From: Flavobacteriales bacterium UBA4422
GTDB taxonomy: Bacteria > Bacteroidota > Bacteroidia > Flavobacteriales_G > Salibacteraceae
Direction: 5' to 3'
DNA length: 64,000 nucleotides
NCBI GenBank assembly: GCA_002389645.1
Contig: DGQE01000035.1
Location: forward strand, 1-64,000
The notes beneath the pieces were generated by a model, which was not told the DNA's origin, ran no database searches, and saw nothing but the letters and a program-made list of their open reading frames with translations. Position numbers and translations under genes: made by a program. Within the stretch, counting starts at the first letter, position 1. Each line of letters starts with the position of its first letter. Below are positions 9,601-17,127 of this stretch, one piece after another.

Positions 9601-10012
9601 TCAATTGATCAGCCTTCTGCTGCAAACCAGCCTCTAACAATGAGTTCCGCGACCCTTTGAATGCCGACTCAAGACTCAAAACATTTAAAAGCCTGTCTTC
9701 TATTGAGTCGATCTTCTGCCCCAACTCTTTTGCTACAACAGAGGAGTCTTTTTGATTCATTATGCCAAAAAAGCGAAGAAGAGGAAAAATTATCTGAATC
9801 ATCAAGAGGCCCACAGCAATAACGGTGAAGCCAAAAAATAAAACCATTCTTGCCTGAGAGCTGAATCGAAATACATATTCAAGCACAGAAAAAAGAAGCC
9901 ACAGTAATCCCAAAAGACCCACTGTAATCAGCGCACCACTTATAAACTGACTCAAGTAAACACGCCTTAAATAGGAGTGAATATTATGCTTTAATTTAAC
10001 TAAACCGTCCAT
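6632..10012 (-). CDS. DUF4175-family giant membrane protein with long coiled coils
   Basis: The 1126-residue product has three N-terminal hydrophobic segments (about 24-48, 57-81 and 160-176), then a beta-rich region with Ig-like strands to about 480. Some 400 residues of charged coiled coil rich in Glu, Lys, Met and Gln follow (about 490-890), then a Gly/Lys/Pro-rich linker (about 925-985) and a last helical part. This layout matches the Bacteroidota DUF4175 family, whose function is unknown. The start is ATG 10012. The frame continues to a TTG at 10024, but that TTG lies inside a -7 promoter box (10022-10029). It heads the seven-gene minus operon. Topology suggests an inner-membrane anchor with a large, probably periplasmic, body. 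Confidence 0.85.
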   Translation of the reverse strand: MDGLVKLKHNIHSYLRRVYLSQFISGALITVGLLGLLWLLFSVLEYVFRFSSQARMVLFFGFTVIAVGLLMIQIIFPLLRFFGIMNQKDSSVVAKELGQKIDSIEDRLLNVLSLESAFKGSRNSLLEAGLQQKADQLNGLNFSDAVDLKSSFRWVGLTLIPLFLTLTIFMWDASVLSDSSARLVSYNQSFVAPAPFSFELKDKSLEVPEGSSFQLEVETVGKSVPENVFVVVDGAEYRMKRLGAGLFAFSFNNVRSDKQFQLRGASVYSQDYVLEAIPRPKMLRNEAYLDFPAYTKKQNETTVNRPQLSIPEGTKVKWQFNVKNSLSFSLTIDTVILESAGRNDELLIEREFRKSSVLNIALLGEKGLKDSAHIKVNVVRDANPGIQVENRQDSAIGTYYFQGKLSDDYGLSRLAFFAQVNGEKRYEEKLSVKSDILEQGFAYAWNPDSLIKDPGEELEYYFEVWDNDGVNGAKSTRSKVWSIKVPSLEELSEESSERASRTKASLSKSSAELEKMKKELNDLKKDLLEKKKPNWQDRKALKDMLVKQKEMMENLEKKAIEQSKQRMLDEKFNSFSEEIMQKQEMMQDMFEKLFDEEFKEKYEEMNKLMDEMNKSDMLEKLEEMNLDNDQLEKELDRTLELFKQLELEKKVEENIERLEELINHQDSLKEETQEKRSDSDELAGKQTEINKKAEALDKELKQMEDLNNALEEPQSIPDLEELSEEARGDMAEAKEELEKGRKVKASDSQDDAKEKMQEMKEQLSSFQEEQANDQQAENLEDMRQLLENIIDLSIGQEQVMEALTPVKGNDPKFVELTKRQKNLVDDTQIVEDSLLALSKRVPQISKVINDEMSAVNFNMQKSLSYMSDQPPNREDQYKAMSVERQQYAMTSLNNLALLFDEIIQNMQKQMAPLMKGSGKCDKPGSGKGGKPSAAEMKKMQESLNKQLEALKKALEKGEKPNGKTPGEKPGQEKGSSGQGGAGGGLSKEIAQMAAQQAALRKQIREMSESLKNDRSRSGSNLKEIERIMEQTEEDILFQKISAETMSRQQQILSKLLEFDKAEREREFEKRRESKSSNTEYAISEEIWNKFELDKKKELELYKTMPPSLKPYYRIEVNRYFSSFQNQ

Positions 10013-10021
10013 AGATCTTTT

Positions 10022-10029
10022 CAAAGGTA
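10022..10029 (-). promoter_or_regulatory. -7 box (TACCTTTG) of the DUF4175-mnmG-porZ-recO operon
   Basis: The minus strand reads TACCTTTG, a perfect match to the Bacteroidota -7 consensus TAnnTTTG, ending 9 bases before ATG 10012. The first transcribed base would fall only a few bases ahead of the start codon. I see no clear -33 TTG. Confidence 0.6.
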
Positions 10030-10105
10030 TTAACCAAACACATCATGCGCTGTTAACGTGGGTTAAAGAAAATCAATCTTAGAGCAAACGGGCAAAATGA
10101 CTATC

Positions 10106-10113
10106 TATCTTTG
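10106..10113 (+). promoter_or_regulatory. -7 box (TATCTTTG) for gltX
   Basis: TATCTTTG matches TAnnTTTG and ends 21 bases before the GTG start at 10135. The upstream TTG at 10111 is part of this box and cannot be the start. Confidence 0.65.
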
Positions 10114-10134
10114 CCGCTCAAAAAAGAAAACACC

Positions 10135-11658
10135 GTGAGAGACGTAAAAGTAAGATTTGCCCCAAGCCCAACAGGTGCTTTACACATGGGTGGTGTGCGC
10201 ACAGCATTATTTAATTATCTATTTGCGAAGGCAAACAATGGTCAATTTATACTAAGAATTGAAGACACAGACCAAACAAGGTTTGTGCCTGGTGCCGAAG
10301 ATTATATCAAAGAAGCACTTGAGTGGACAGGCATGCATACTGATGAAGATCCGTGGAAAGGTGGTGAGTTTGGCCCATATCGTCAGTCTGAAAGAAAGCC
10401 TATGTACCGTCAATATGCTGATCAATTGATAGAATCTGGTCATGCTTATTATGCTTTTGATACTTCTGAAGAGTTAGAGGAAATGCGAGAGCGGTTGAAG
10501 CGGGCTAAAGTCCCAAACCCTCAATACAATGCCGCCATTCGAATGACAATGAAAAACTCATTGACCATGTCTTCTGACGAAGTAAAAACAAGGTTGGAGG
10601 CGGGAGAGCCATATACAATTCGGGTAAAAATGCCTAGGAATGAGGAAGTGAGATTTCAAGATATTATTCGCGGCTGGGTACAAGTGAACACCTCTAGTTT
10701 AGATGATAAGGTGTTGTTTAAATCTGACGGAATGCCAACGTATCACTTAGCCAACATCGTAGACGACTATACCATGAAAATTTCTCATGTTATCAGGGGA
10801 GAGGAATGGCTTCCATCAGCGCCATTACATGTGCTATTATATCGTTTTTTAGGGTGGGAGGAAGAGCGTCCTGAGTTTGCACACTTGCCACTAATTCTTC
10901 GCCCAGATGGAAATGGAAAATTAAGCAAACGAGACGGAGACCGTCTTGGCTTTCCTGTTTTCCCACTAGAGTGGAAAGATCAAACCACTGGCGAGGTCTC
11001 TTCAGGGTACAGAGAAAAAGGTTTTTTTCCTGAGGCCTTCGTCAATATGCTCGCATTTTTAGGTTGGAACCCTGGAACAGAGCAAGAGCTGTTCTCAATG
11101 GAAGGGCTCATAGACACCTTCAAATTAGAGCGCGTTGGAAAATCGGGCTCAAAGTTTGACGCTGATAAAACACGTTGGTACAATCAGCAATATTTGCGTA
11201 GCAAGCCAAATACAGAGCTCGCTGAACTACTCATACCACATTTGGATGCTGCCTCTATCGTCTATGAGAAAGATAAGCTTTCATCATATGTAGACTTGAT
11301 GAAGGAGCGTGCAGTATTTGTTGAAGATATGCTTGAAGGTCGCTATTTATTTGAAAAGCCTTCTTCTTATGATGAAAAAACTATTTCGAAAAAATGGAAA
11401 GAAGGTTCAGGTGCGATCATTTCCGAAATTACCACTCGATTTGAAGAGTCTTCATTTGAGCCTCAAGCCTTGAACGATGTTTTCTCTTCGTTCCTGCAAG
11501 AAAAAGAGCTTGGTATGGGAGCCGTTTTGCCTCTACTGCGCGTGCTTCTTTCAGGAAAAGGTGCCGGCCCTAGTCTATTTGACATCATGGCCTTCTTAGG
11601 AAAAGAAGAAAGTGTTTCTAGGCTGCGTGGCGGTATTCAATCATTGACCAATGGATAG
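10135..11658 (+). CDS. gltX: glutamate--tRNA ligase
   Basis: Class I aminoacyl-tRNA synthetase charging tRNA-Glu. The 507-residue product starts at GTG 10135 (MRDVKVRFAPSPTG), set by the -7 box just upstream. HIGH motif is PSPTGALHMGG, the family block RIEDTDQTR follows, and the KMSKS loop is KLSKRDGDRLG. The C-terminal helical anticodon-binding region is complete and the length is typical. folB overlaps its end by 8 bases, so the two are translationally coupled. Confidence 0.97.
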   Translation: MRDVKVRFAPSPTGALHMGGVRTALFNYLFAKANNGQFILRIEDTDQTRFVPGAEDYIKEALEWTGMHTDEDPWKGGEFGPYRQSERKPMYRQYADQLIESGHAYYAFDTSEELEEMRERLKRAKVPNPQYNAAIRMTMKNSLTMSSDEVKTRLEAGEPYTIRVKMPRNEEVRFQDIIRGWVQVNTSSLDDKVLFKSDGMPTYHLANIVDDYTMKISHVIRGEEWLPSAPLHVLLYRFLGWEEERPEFAHLPLILRPDGNGKLSKRDGDRLGFPVFPLEWKDQTTGEVSSGYREKGFFPEAFVNMLAFLGWNPGTEQELFSMEGLIDTFKLERVGKSGSKFDADKTRWYNQQYLRSKPNTELAELLIPHLDAASIVYEKDKLSSYVDLMKERAVFVEDMLEGRYLFEKPSSYDEKTISKKWKEGSGAIISEITTRFEESSFEPQALNDVFSSFLQEKELGMGAVLPLLRVLLSGKGAGPSLFDIMAFLGKEESVSRLRGGIQSLTNG

Positions 11659-12019
11659 CGTTGTCATAAAAGGACTGCGCTTTCACGCTAAGCATGGTTG
11701 CCATAAAGAAGAGCGACTAACAGGAGGCTATTTCGAGGCCGATCTTGAAGTTTTTGTGGACAATTCAAAAGCCGCACAAACTGATCAAATATGTGACGCT
11801 GTGGATTACGTTCAAGTCATGGAAATTGCTGAAAGCATCTTTGAGGCCCCGCAAAACCTAATTGAGGGTATTGCTCAGTCTTTAGGCCAAAAAATCTTAA
11901 CTCACTTTAAATCAGCACATCGAGTAAGTGTCGAAATAAAAAAACTAGCTCCTCCAGTTCGTTTTCAACTAGAATATGTTTCCGTGAAAACTTCGGTTGA
12001 GAGGACAGAAAATAATTAG
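11651..12019 (+). CDS. folB: dihydroneopterin aldolase
   Basis: Folate pathway enzyme converting 7,8-dihydroneopterin to 6-hydroxymethyl-dihydropterin and glycolaldehyde. The 122-residue product has the family start VVIKGLRFHAKHGCHKEER, with the conserved catalytic-region Glu in KEER, the central DAVDYVQVMEI block, and LIEGIAQSLGQKI with the pterin-anchoring Glu. A Lys of the VSVEIKKLAPP strand is the expected catalytic Lys. Its start lies inside gltX (8-base overlap). Confidence 0.93.
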   Translation: MDSVVIKGLRFHAKHGCHKEERLTGGYFEADLEVFVDNSKAAQTDQICDAVDYVQVMEIAESIFEAPQNLIEGIAQSLGQKILTHFKSAHRVSVEIKKLAPPVRFQLEYVSVKTSVERTENN

Positions 12020-12020
12020 C

Positions 12021-12028
12021 TAAATTCG
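12021..12028 (+). promoter_or_regulatory. -7 box (TAAATTCG) for tRNA-Cys
   Basis: TAAATTCG fits the TAnnTTCG variant of the -7 box and ends 11 bases before the first tRNA base at 12040. It starts right after the folB stop, so the tRNA probably has its own promoter. Confidence 0.5.
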
Positions 12029-12039
12029 CGCCCTTAATG

Positions 12040-12110
12040 GGTCTCGTGGCCGAGTGGCTAGGCACTGGTCTGCAAAACCAGCTACAGCGGTTCGAATCCG
12101 CTCGAGACCT
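12040..12110 (+). tRNA. trnC: tRNA-Cys (GCA)
   Basis: A 71-base cloverleaf. Acceptor GGTCTCG (12040-12046) pairs with CGAGACC (12103-12109), with discriminator T at 12110. D arm is GGCCGAGTGGCTAGGC. The anticodon stem CTGGT/ACCAG encloses loop CTGCAAA with anticodon GCA. The T arm is GCGG-TTCGAAT-CCGC. CCA is not encoded. Confidence 0.97.
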
Positions 12111-12124
12111 CACATTTTAACTAA

Positions 12125-12151
12125 AACCTCGAACTAATTCGGGGTTTTTTT
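12125..12151 (+). terminator. Rho-independent terminator after tRNA-Cys
   Basis: Stem AACCTCGAA (12125-12133), loop CTAA, TTCGGGGTT (12138-12146) with one wobble pair, then a run of T to 12151. It ends only 13 bases before the metallophosphoesterase ATG at 12165, so that gene is transcribed by readthrough or from a promoter not recognised here. Confidence 0.85.
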
Positions 12152-12164
12152 GTTTCGACTCCTT

Positions 12165-13412
12165 ATGAATAGATTGCTTCTTTTTGCGATACTCTCTGGT
12201 GCTGTGTTGCTTTTTGATGTGTACGCTTATCAAGGCCTTAAAGTCGCCATCAACAGCTTTCCTGGGGCGGTTCAAAGAATACTTAAAGTCATTTTCTGGG
12301 GATTAACAGTCATGACACTCTTGTCTTTTGTGCTATACGAACCTTTGTCTTCTAGTGAAAAAGGGCGAAAAGTATTAATGATCATCGCTACAATTGGTGT
12401 AACCAACATTCTCGGAAAGTTCTTTTTTGTGCTCTTCTTGCTGCTCGATGATGGCATTCGGCTTATCAAGGTTATATGGAGAAAGTTTAATCCCACACTT
12501 TCGGAGTCTGATCAAGGTGTTTCTAGAAACGAATTCTTAGCTAGTATTGGGGCTGTATCTGCTGCACTGCCAATTCTGACAATGGGCTGGGGCGTGCTTA
12601 GTGGTGCGCATGATTATACCGTGCGAAACAAAAAGCTTAAGCTTAAAAATCTGCCCGAGTCTTTCGAGGGGTATAGAATTCTGCAAATCTCGGATATTCA
12701 TATGGGGTCTTTTTGGAATAGAGCTGCCGTAATGAAAGGTATCGAAATGATCAATCAGCAAAATGCGGATGCGGTATTTTTCACGGGCGACTTAGTAAAC
12801 AATAAGGCCACCGAATTGGATGGGTGGACCGAAGTGTTTTCAAAAATTCAGAGTAAAGACGGGGTTTTTAGTGTTTTAGGAAATCATGATTATGGTGACT
12901 ACGTGCCTTGGGAGAATGAGCAACAAAAAGTAGATAATCTAAATTCACTGGTTCATCGTCAAAGGACAGAGTTGGGTTGGGACCTACTTATCAACGAGAA
13001 CAGGCGAATAAAACGAGGGAACGACAGTCTTTGCGTTGTTGGTATTGAAAACTGGGGAGCAAAAGGGCGATTCCCGAAATATGGCGATATGGACAAGGCA
13101 CTGAAAGGCACTGAAAACGAAGTGATTAAACTACTGCTTTCTCACGACCCAAGCCATTGGAAAGAAGAGGTTCTGCCAAAATACAAGGATATAAATGTTA
13201 TGTTTTCTGGCCATACGCATGGCATGCAGTTCGGCATAGAAGTAGGTAGTGTCAAGTGGAGCCCCGTTAAATATTTCTACCCTGAATGGGCAGACCTTTA
13301 TCAAGATCAGGGTCAGCAACTTTATGTAAACCGAGGGTTTGGATATATTGGCTATCCAGGTAGGTTTGGTATTCTACCAGAAATTTCTGTTTTTACTTTG
13401 ACGAGAGGCTAA
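12165..13412 (+). CDS. membrane-anchored calcineurin-like metallophosphoesterase (YkuE-like)
   Basis: A 415-residue protein with four hydrophobic segments (about 2-22, 40-60, 72-98 and 125-145) and a C-terminal phosphoesterase domain. All metal-site motifs are present: ISDIHMG, FTGDLVN, LGNHDYGD, LSHDPSHW and SGHTHGMQFG. Relatives hydrolyse phosphodiester or pyrophosphate bonds, some acting on lipid-linked sugars or UDP-diacylglucosamine; the substrate here is unknown. ATG 12165 is chosen because the frame extension to TTG 12150 overlaps the preceding terminator. The catalytic domain probably faces the periplasm or membrane surface (inference). Confidence 0.9.
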   Translation: MNRLLLFAILSGAVLLFDVYAYQGLKVAINSFPGAVQRILKVIFWGLTVMTLLSFVLYEPLSSSEKGRKVLMIIATIGVTNILGKFFFVLFLLLDDGIRLIKVIWRKFNPTLSESDQGVSRNEFLASIGAVSAALPILTMGWGVLSGAHDYTVRNKKLKLKNLPESFEGYRILQISDIHMGSFWNRAAVMKGIEMINQQNADAVFFTGDLVNNKATELDGWTEVFSKIQSKDGVFSVLGNHDYGDYVPWENEQQKVDNLNSLVHRQRTELGWDLLINENRRIKRGNDSLCVVGIENWGAKGRFPKYGDMDKALKGTENEVIKLLLSHDPSHWKEEVLPKYKDINVMFSGHTHGMQFGIEVGSVKWSPVKYFYPEWADLYQDQGQQLYVNRGFGYIGYPGRFGILPEISVFTLTRG

Positions 13413-13445
13413 CCTAGGTCGTCTCATAGGAACTTAAATGTCCCT

Positions 13446-13453
13446 TACCTTTG
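13446..13453 (+). promoter_or_regulatory. -7 box (TACCTTTG) before the PorG-like gene
   Basis: TACCTTTG is a perfect TAnnTTTG match, 21 bases before TTG 13474. It lies downstream of the ATG at 13438, which argues that translation starts later than that ATG. No clear -33 element. Confidence 0.5.
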
Positions 13454-13473
13454 TAACGAATTGTAATTCAGCA

Positions 13474-14646
13474 TTGAACCATAAACTCACATACTGTTTA
13501 TCATCAATTTTGGTGTGGCTATTGCTTTCATCATCACTAGGCTATTCGCAAAGGCTGAAAGACCCTAAACTGAAAAAAGGATCAACCAACCGGACCTATT
13601 CTGATCCAAAACTCAAGGACAGCCCCATTGACTGGAAATCAACCCGACTAGAATTCATGGTTGGCGCTGGGCCGTCTAACTTTTTAGGAGACCTCGGTGG
13701 TCAAGATGGGGTCTCTCAACCTTTTGTTTTTGACTTAGAGCCAACCTTAACTAGATACAACCTTTCCGCTGGTATTCGTTATTTTTTGAGGGAGTATCAT
13801 GCTGTACGAGGTTACCTTACTTACGCAGAAGTTCGAGGAGATGACGCATTAACGTCATACCCCAATAGGCGTTATAGAAACCTTAATTTCAAATCGCCTA
13901 TAATAGAAATTTCAGGAATCTATGAGTTTCACTTAATCAAGCCCTCATATATCCACCTTTCAGGAGCTAACACCACCAAAATATTTGATGGTAATCGCTT
14001 TGGGGCATACCTAAGCGGTGGAGTGGGTCTCTTCTATTTTAACCCAAAAGGAAAGCTCGGGAATGACTATCACGCCCTAAAACCTTTAAACACGGCTGGA
14101 CAAGGTTTTCCCGATGGTCCGGATCCATATAGAAGAATTGCTCTGGGGTTTCCATTAGGAGGCGGTGTTTATATGTTGCTCAACAAAAACTTTACACTTG
14201 GACTTGACTTTGCATATCGCTGGACGACCACAGACTACATAGATGACGCTAGTGGATACTATTACGACAACGCAAAAATCCTTGAACGAGACGGGAAGCT
14301 TGCTGCATATTTCGCCAACCCAAGCACTGCACTATCTGATGTTCCAAATGCGGATTGGTATACTCAAAATCAACCAAGGGGTAATGAAGATAGCCATGAT
14401 ACTTATATGTTTTTGCAGGTAACCCTTAGTAAGTCGTTTGCCCCTTCTGTTACCAACAGAAAATTTAAGCAAAGCAGAAGGATGAGGGGTAGCTCCTACA
14501 AAAAGAATAAGAAAAAAATCAAACTTAATCGTCAGAAAAGAAGAACCTACAAATCAAAGGGAGTCAAAAACTCGAAGCGAAAATTCAAGGCTCCTAAATT
14601 GAACTTTGGAAAAAAGCGAAAGAAGAATAAGGTAATTTCCTTTTAG
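13474..14646 (+). CDS. PorG/DUF6089-like outer-membrane beta-barrel protein with a basic tail
   Basis: A signal peptide (SSILVWLLLSSSLGYSQ) is followed by a barrel-like region with features of the DUF6089/PorG family: VGAGPSNFLGDLGG, GAYLSGGVGLFYFNPKG, PLNTAGQG, PLGGGVYMLLNKNFTLGL and TDYIDDASGYYYD. PorG is a T9SS outer-membrane component in Porphyromonas; equivalence here is inferred. The last 60 or so residues are extremely rich in Lys and Arg (KKNKKKIKL, KKRKKNKVISF), which is not usual for a barrel end. I chose TTG 13474 because of the -7 box at 13446; ATG 13438 gives 402 residues and remains possible. It converges on the next gene with a 4-base stop/stop overlap. Confidence 0.78.
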   Translation: MNHKLTYCLSSILVWLLLSSSLGYSQRLKDPKLKKGSTNRTYSDPKLKDSPIDWKSTRLEFMVGAGPSNFLGDLGGQDGVSQPFVFDLEPTLTRYNLSAGIRYFLREYHAVRGYLTYAEVRGDDALTSYPNRRYRNLNFKSPIIEISGIYEFHLIKPSYIHLSGANTTKIFDGNRFGAYLSGGVGLFYFNPKGKLGNDYHALKPLNTAGQGFPDGPDPYRRIALGFPLGGGVYMLLNKNFTLGLDFAYRWTTTDYIDDASGYYYDNAKILERDGKLAAYFANPSTALSDVPNADWYTQNQPRGNEDSHDTYMFLQVTLSKSFAPSVTNRKFKQSRRMRGSSYKKNKKKIKLNRQKRRTYKSKGVKNSKRKFKAPKLNFGKKRKKNKVISF

Positions 14647-15941
14647 ATCTTATAGATCAAAGAAAACTGAAAGTCAACCATTTGATTAGGCTCTTTCGGA
14701 GAGTATAATGAACTTTTTCGATCATAAATACTGGTGATTGGCAGCATTGCCCTAATATCACCAGAAAGCCTCTCTGTAACTGAATGTTCATATCCTGCAA
14801 CGAGGCCTAAGCGCATAGCCTTCAAACCCTCCTTGGTGTCCTGAGTTCCAAGATCTAAGTCTGCACCTATATAATCTTGTCCATTATACACCATATATGA
14901 CTCGTTCTTGACGCTTAATAAATAGTCTGCATAGCAACCAACTGAAGCGTTAGAATGATTTCCCACTTGGACGTGCACTAAAGCAGGTACATGAATAAAG
15001 CTCATTCGCGTAGCAACTAAACTTTCTCTAATATCAATTGAAGATGCAGATGGTAAGGCTATTGTTGAGTGGGAAAACCCATTAGAGGATGAAATCATTG
15101 AAAACAAGGGGTCTAGGTCGATCCTTCTAGATCGCTCAACACCATTGCCCGAGCGAACTAAATAACCCGCTTCAATACTAACTGATGTCTTGGCAGAAAG
15201 AGTGTAATTATATCCTATGGATAGCAATCCGTTTAATCTCCATTTAGAAGGTGCAACCTGAGTGTTTGACTCACCATTACCTACGCGTGCACCGGCACGA
15301 AAGAATAGGCTTTTTGTGCTCTGATATACAACTTCCTCTCTTTCCGCAATTGATGGAATATCGCGTAATTCGACACCTGCAATATCAACTGAAAGGTCTA
15401 AAACCTTCATACTATGCAGTTCACTACGACCCTCCATTTCTCCGCCATCTTGAAAGCTTTCAACAGACACTATTGAGCCTGACTCTTCAAAAGTCTTTTC
15501 TGAGTCGATTGCTGATGTGCTTGACGCATTTTGAGCCAAGTTGAATTCCGAAACTTCCGCTTCTTTTGCAGGCTTTTCATAAGTAGATTCAGTAGACTCC
15601 TCATCACGCTCTTCATGAAGCCATAGGGCAGATGTGCGATCATGCTTTGAAGCCTCTTCTGATATGGCTATTTCCTGCTCCGCACGCTCAATTTCAGGAA
15701 TAGACAGTGCGGTCTTATCCTGAGAAGTAAACACTGCCAAACCGATCAACCCAACGATCGAAGCAGCCATACCCATTGAAGAGGAAAATGCCCCGGTTGA
15801 TGATAAGCCTGACTGCACTGGCGCGTTCATTCCAGCCTCAAACTTCACCCACTGAGAAGCAGGGTCAACTGAATAATCTTTTAAGCCTTCAAATCTATCG
15901 TGGAAAGCCTTATCAATATCGTCTTGGTGATGGTTAGCCAT
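14643..15941 (-). CDS. probable anti-sigma-like membrane protein with a C-terminal beta-barrel-like domain
   Basis: 432 residues in four parts. A short cytoplasmic region (1-50) has the start DDIDKAFHDRFEGLKDY and DPASQWVKFE, common in regulators beside Bacteroidota ECF sigma genes. Then come one transmembrane helix (about 54-72), an acidic Ser/Glu-rich linker (about 75-205) and a region resembling small outer-membrane barrels (about 208-432; alternating strands such as FRAGARVG, GLLSIGYNYTL, SVSIEAGYLV and the end VDFQFSLIYKI). Its start overlaps the sigma gene by 8 bases, so it is probably the cognate regulator. How a protein with an inner-membrane helix can place a barrel is unclear. The barrel call is from strand pattern only. 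Confidence 0.7.
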   Translation of the reverse strand: MANHHQDDIDKAFHDRFEGLKDYSVDPASQWVKFEAGMNAPVQSGLSSTGAFSSSMGMAASIVGLIGLAVFTSQDKTALSIPEIERAEQEIAISEEASKHDRTSALWLHEERDEESTESTYEKPAKEAEVSEFNLAQNASSTSAIDSEKTFEESGSIVSVESFQDGGEMEGRSELHSMKVLDLSVDIAGVELRDIPSIAEREEVVYQSTKSLFFRAGARVGNGESNTQVAPSKWRLNGLLSIGYNYTLSAKTSVSIEAGYLVRSGNGVERSRRIDLDPLFSMISSSNGFSHSTIALPSASSIDIRESLVATRMSFIHVPALVHVQVGNHSNASVGCYADYLLSVKNESYMVYNGQDYIGADLDLGTQDTKEGLKAMRLGLVAGYEHSVTERLSGDIRAMLPITSIYDRKSSLYSPKEPNQMVDFQFSLIYKI

Positions 15942-16485
15942 ACATCAATGCTAGGTCCGGACAAACCTCTTTTAAACGTGACTGAATTTGCTTTCTGGCA
16001 GATGATAAATGCCATTTCGAAGTACCAACAGAGATGCTCAACTGCTCCGCAATTTCTTTATGACTACACCCATCAACAGCGAATAAGTTAAATACCGTTT
16101 TACTAATAGGTGATATTCCGTCAATAATATCCATTAGCTCTCCAACAGATAAATTATTCAAGCCATCATTATAGACCTTATTGGCTGGCATGATAGCATC
16201 AAACGAGAATACGTCTTTATATCTTTTACTAGACCGAAGGTGGTCAAGGGCTGTATTAATAATGATTCTCTTACACCAACCCTCAAAAGAGTTTTCAAAA
16301 TGGTACTGATCGATCTTTTTGAAAACCTTCATATAACCTTGATTCAGCACATCCAACGCTTCTTCTTCGTCTCGTATGTACCTTCTTAGAATGGCAAGCA
16401 TCAGAGGATAATACGTCTCATAAACTGTTCTCTGAGCAATTTTATCCTGCTTCACGCAAGCCCGTATGACATCTTGGTTAATCAT
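15934..16485 (-). CDS. ECF-type RNA polymerase sigma factor
   Basis: 183 residues. Sigma region 2 lies at about 10-80, with AQRTVYETYYPLMLAILRRY, then DEEEALDVLNQGYMKVFKKI and GWCKRIIINTALDHLR. Region 4 lies at about 118-175, with SPISKTVFNLFAVDGCSHKE and the helix-turn-helix IAEQLSISVGTSKWHLSSAR. No region 1 or 3. It overlaps the downstream TM/barrel gene by 8 bases, and a small secreted protein lies 39 bases upstream on the same strand. No -7 box lies directly upstream, so it is probably read from the operon promoter near 17130-17160. SigP of Porphyromonas, which controls T9SS genes, is of this general class; orthology cannot be claimed. Confidence 0.9.
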   Translation of the reverse strand: MINQDVIRACVKQDKIAQRTVYETYYPLMLAILRRYIRDEEEALDVLNQGYMKVFKKIDQYHFENSFEGWCKRIIINTALDHLRSSKRYKDVFSFDAIMPANKVYNDGLNNLSVGELMDIIDGISPISKTVFNLFAVDGCSHKEIAEQLSISVGTSKWHLSSARKQIQSRLKEVCPDLALMYG

Positions 16486-16524
16486 GAATATGTTTGAAAG
16501 ACGAGAACGCCTTCCGAATGGTTG

Positions 16525-17127
16525 TTATTTGAACTTAATAACACTCGCCTTTCTCAGTTCACTTCCCTCCATAATTACGATAGCATCCATATCAGGATAG
16601 GTGTCCTTGGAAATCTTACTAATCTCGTCTACTAACTCTTCAATATCCTTTGAACGGAATGTTACTGGAGTTTCAACCCTTCCAAGTAAAGTGTACTCAT
16701 TAGATGGATTGTTTTGTAAAAAAACCAACATACCGTTTCTTTCTACGGCCTTTGACAGTTTGAAGGCTTCATCTACTTGAGGCTCATCATTTCCTCGTCC
16801 TCTTCGTCTTTTTGCTTTTGGATCTCTGTAAAACTGAACTGCATCGGCCTTACACAAACCTTTTCCAGGACGGAAAATTAATGCATCAAACTCTTCATAG
16901 TTTTTTCTAGCTTGTTTCACAACGTGATCAAGAAGTGGATCAATATCGTCTGGGCTAAACGCAGAACACTCAACTGTTCCTAAATGTCTGTAAGGTGAGG
17001 CTGGCATGGACTCAATAAAGAACACCACACCGTCCCTGTCATTAGCAACCCCTTCAACCTGCGCAAGCAGCTGAGAGGTGAATACCACGCTGAACACTAT
17101 CACTAAAGCACTTCTAAATAATCTCAT
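16525..17127 (-). CDS. secreted protein with a duplicated domain, unknown function
   Basis: 200 residues with a signal peptide (1-22, cleavage near LLAQ). The mature part consists of two related modules, about 31-100 and 129-199, offset by about 99 residues. Matching pieces are DGVVFFIESMPASPYRHLG with NGMLVFLQNNPSNEYTLLG, EEFDALIFRPGKG with PDMDAIVIMEGSE, and KADAVQF with KASVIKF. A basic linker (KAKRRRGRGNDE) joins them. Each module looks like a compact alpha/beta domain of the kind found in small envelope stress proteins; I cannot name the family. Its position 39 bases ahead of the ECF sigma gene suggests a part in the same signalling unit. Confidence 0.72.
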   Translation of the reverse strand: MRLFRSALVIVFSVVFTSQLLAQVEGVANDRDGVVFFIESMPASPYRHLGTVECSAFSPDDIDPLLDHVVKQARKNYEEFDALIFRPGKGLCKADAVQFYRDPKAKRRRGRGNDEPQVDEAFKLSKAVERNGMLVFLQNNPSNEYTLLGRVETPVTFRSKDIEELVDEISKISKDTYPDMDAIVIMEGSELRKASVIKFK

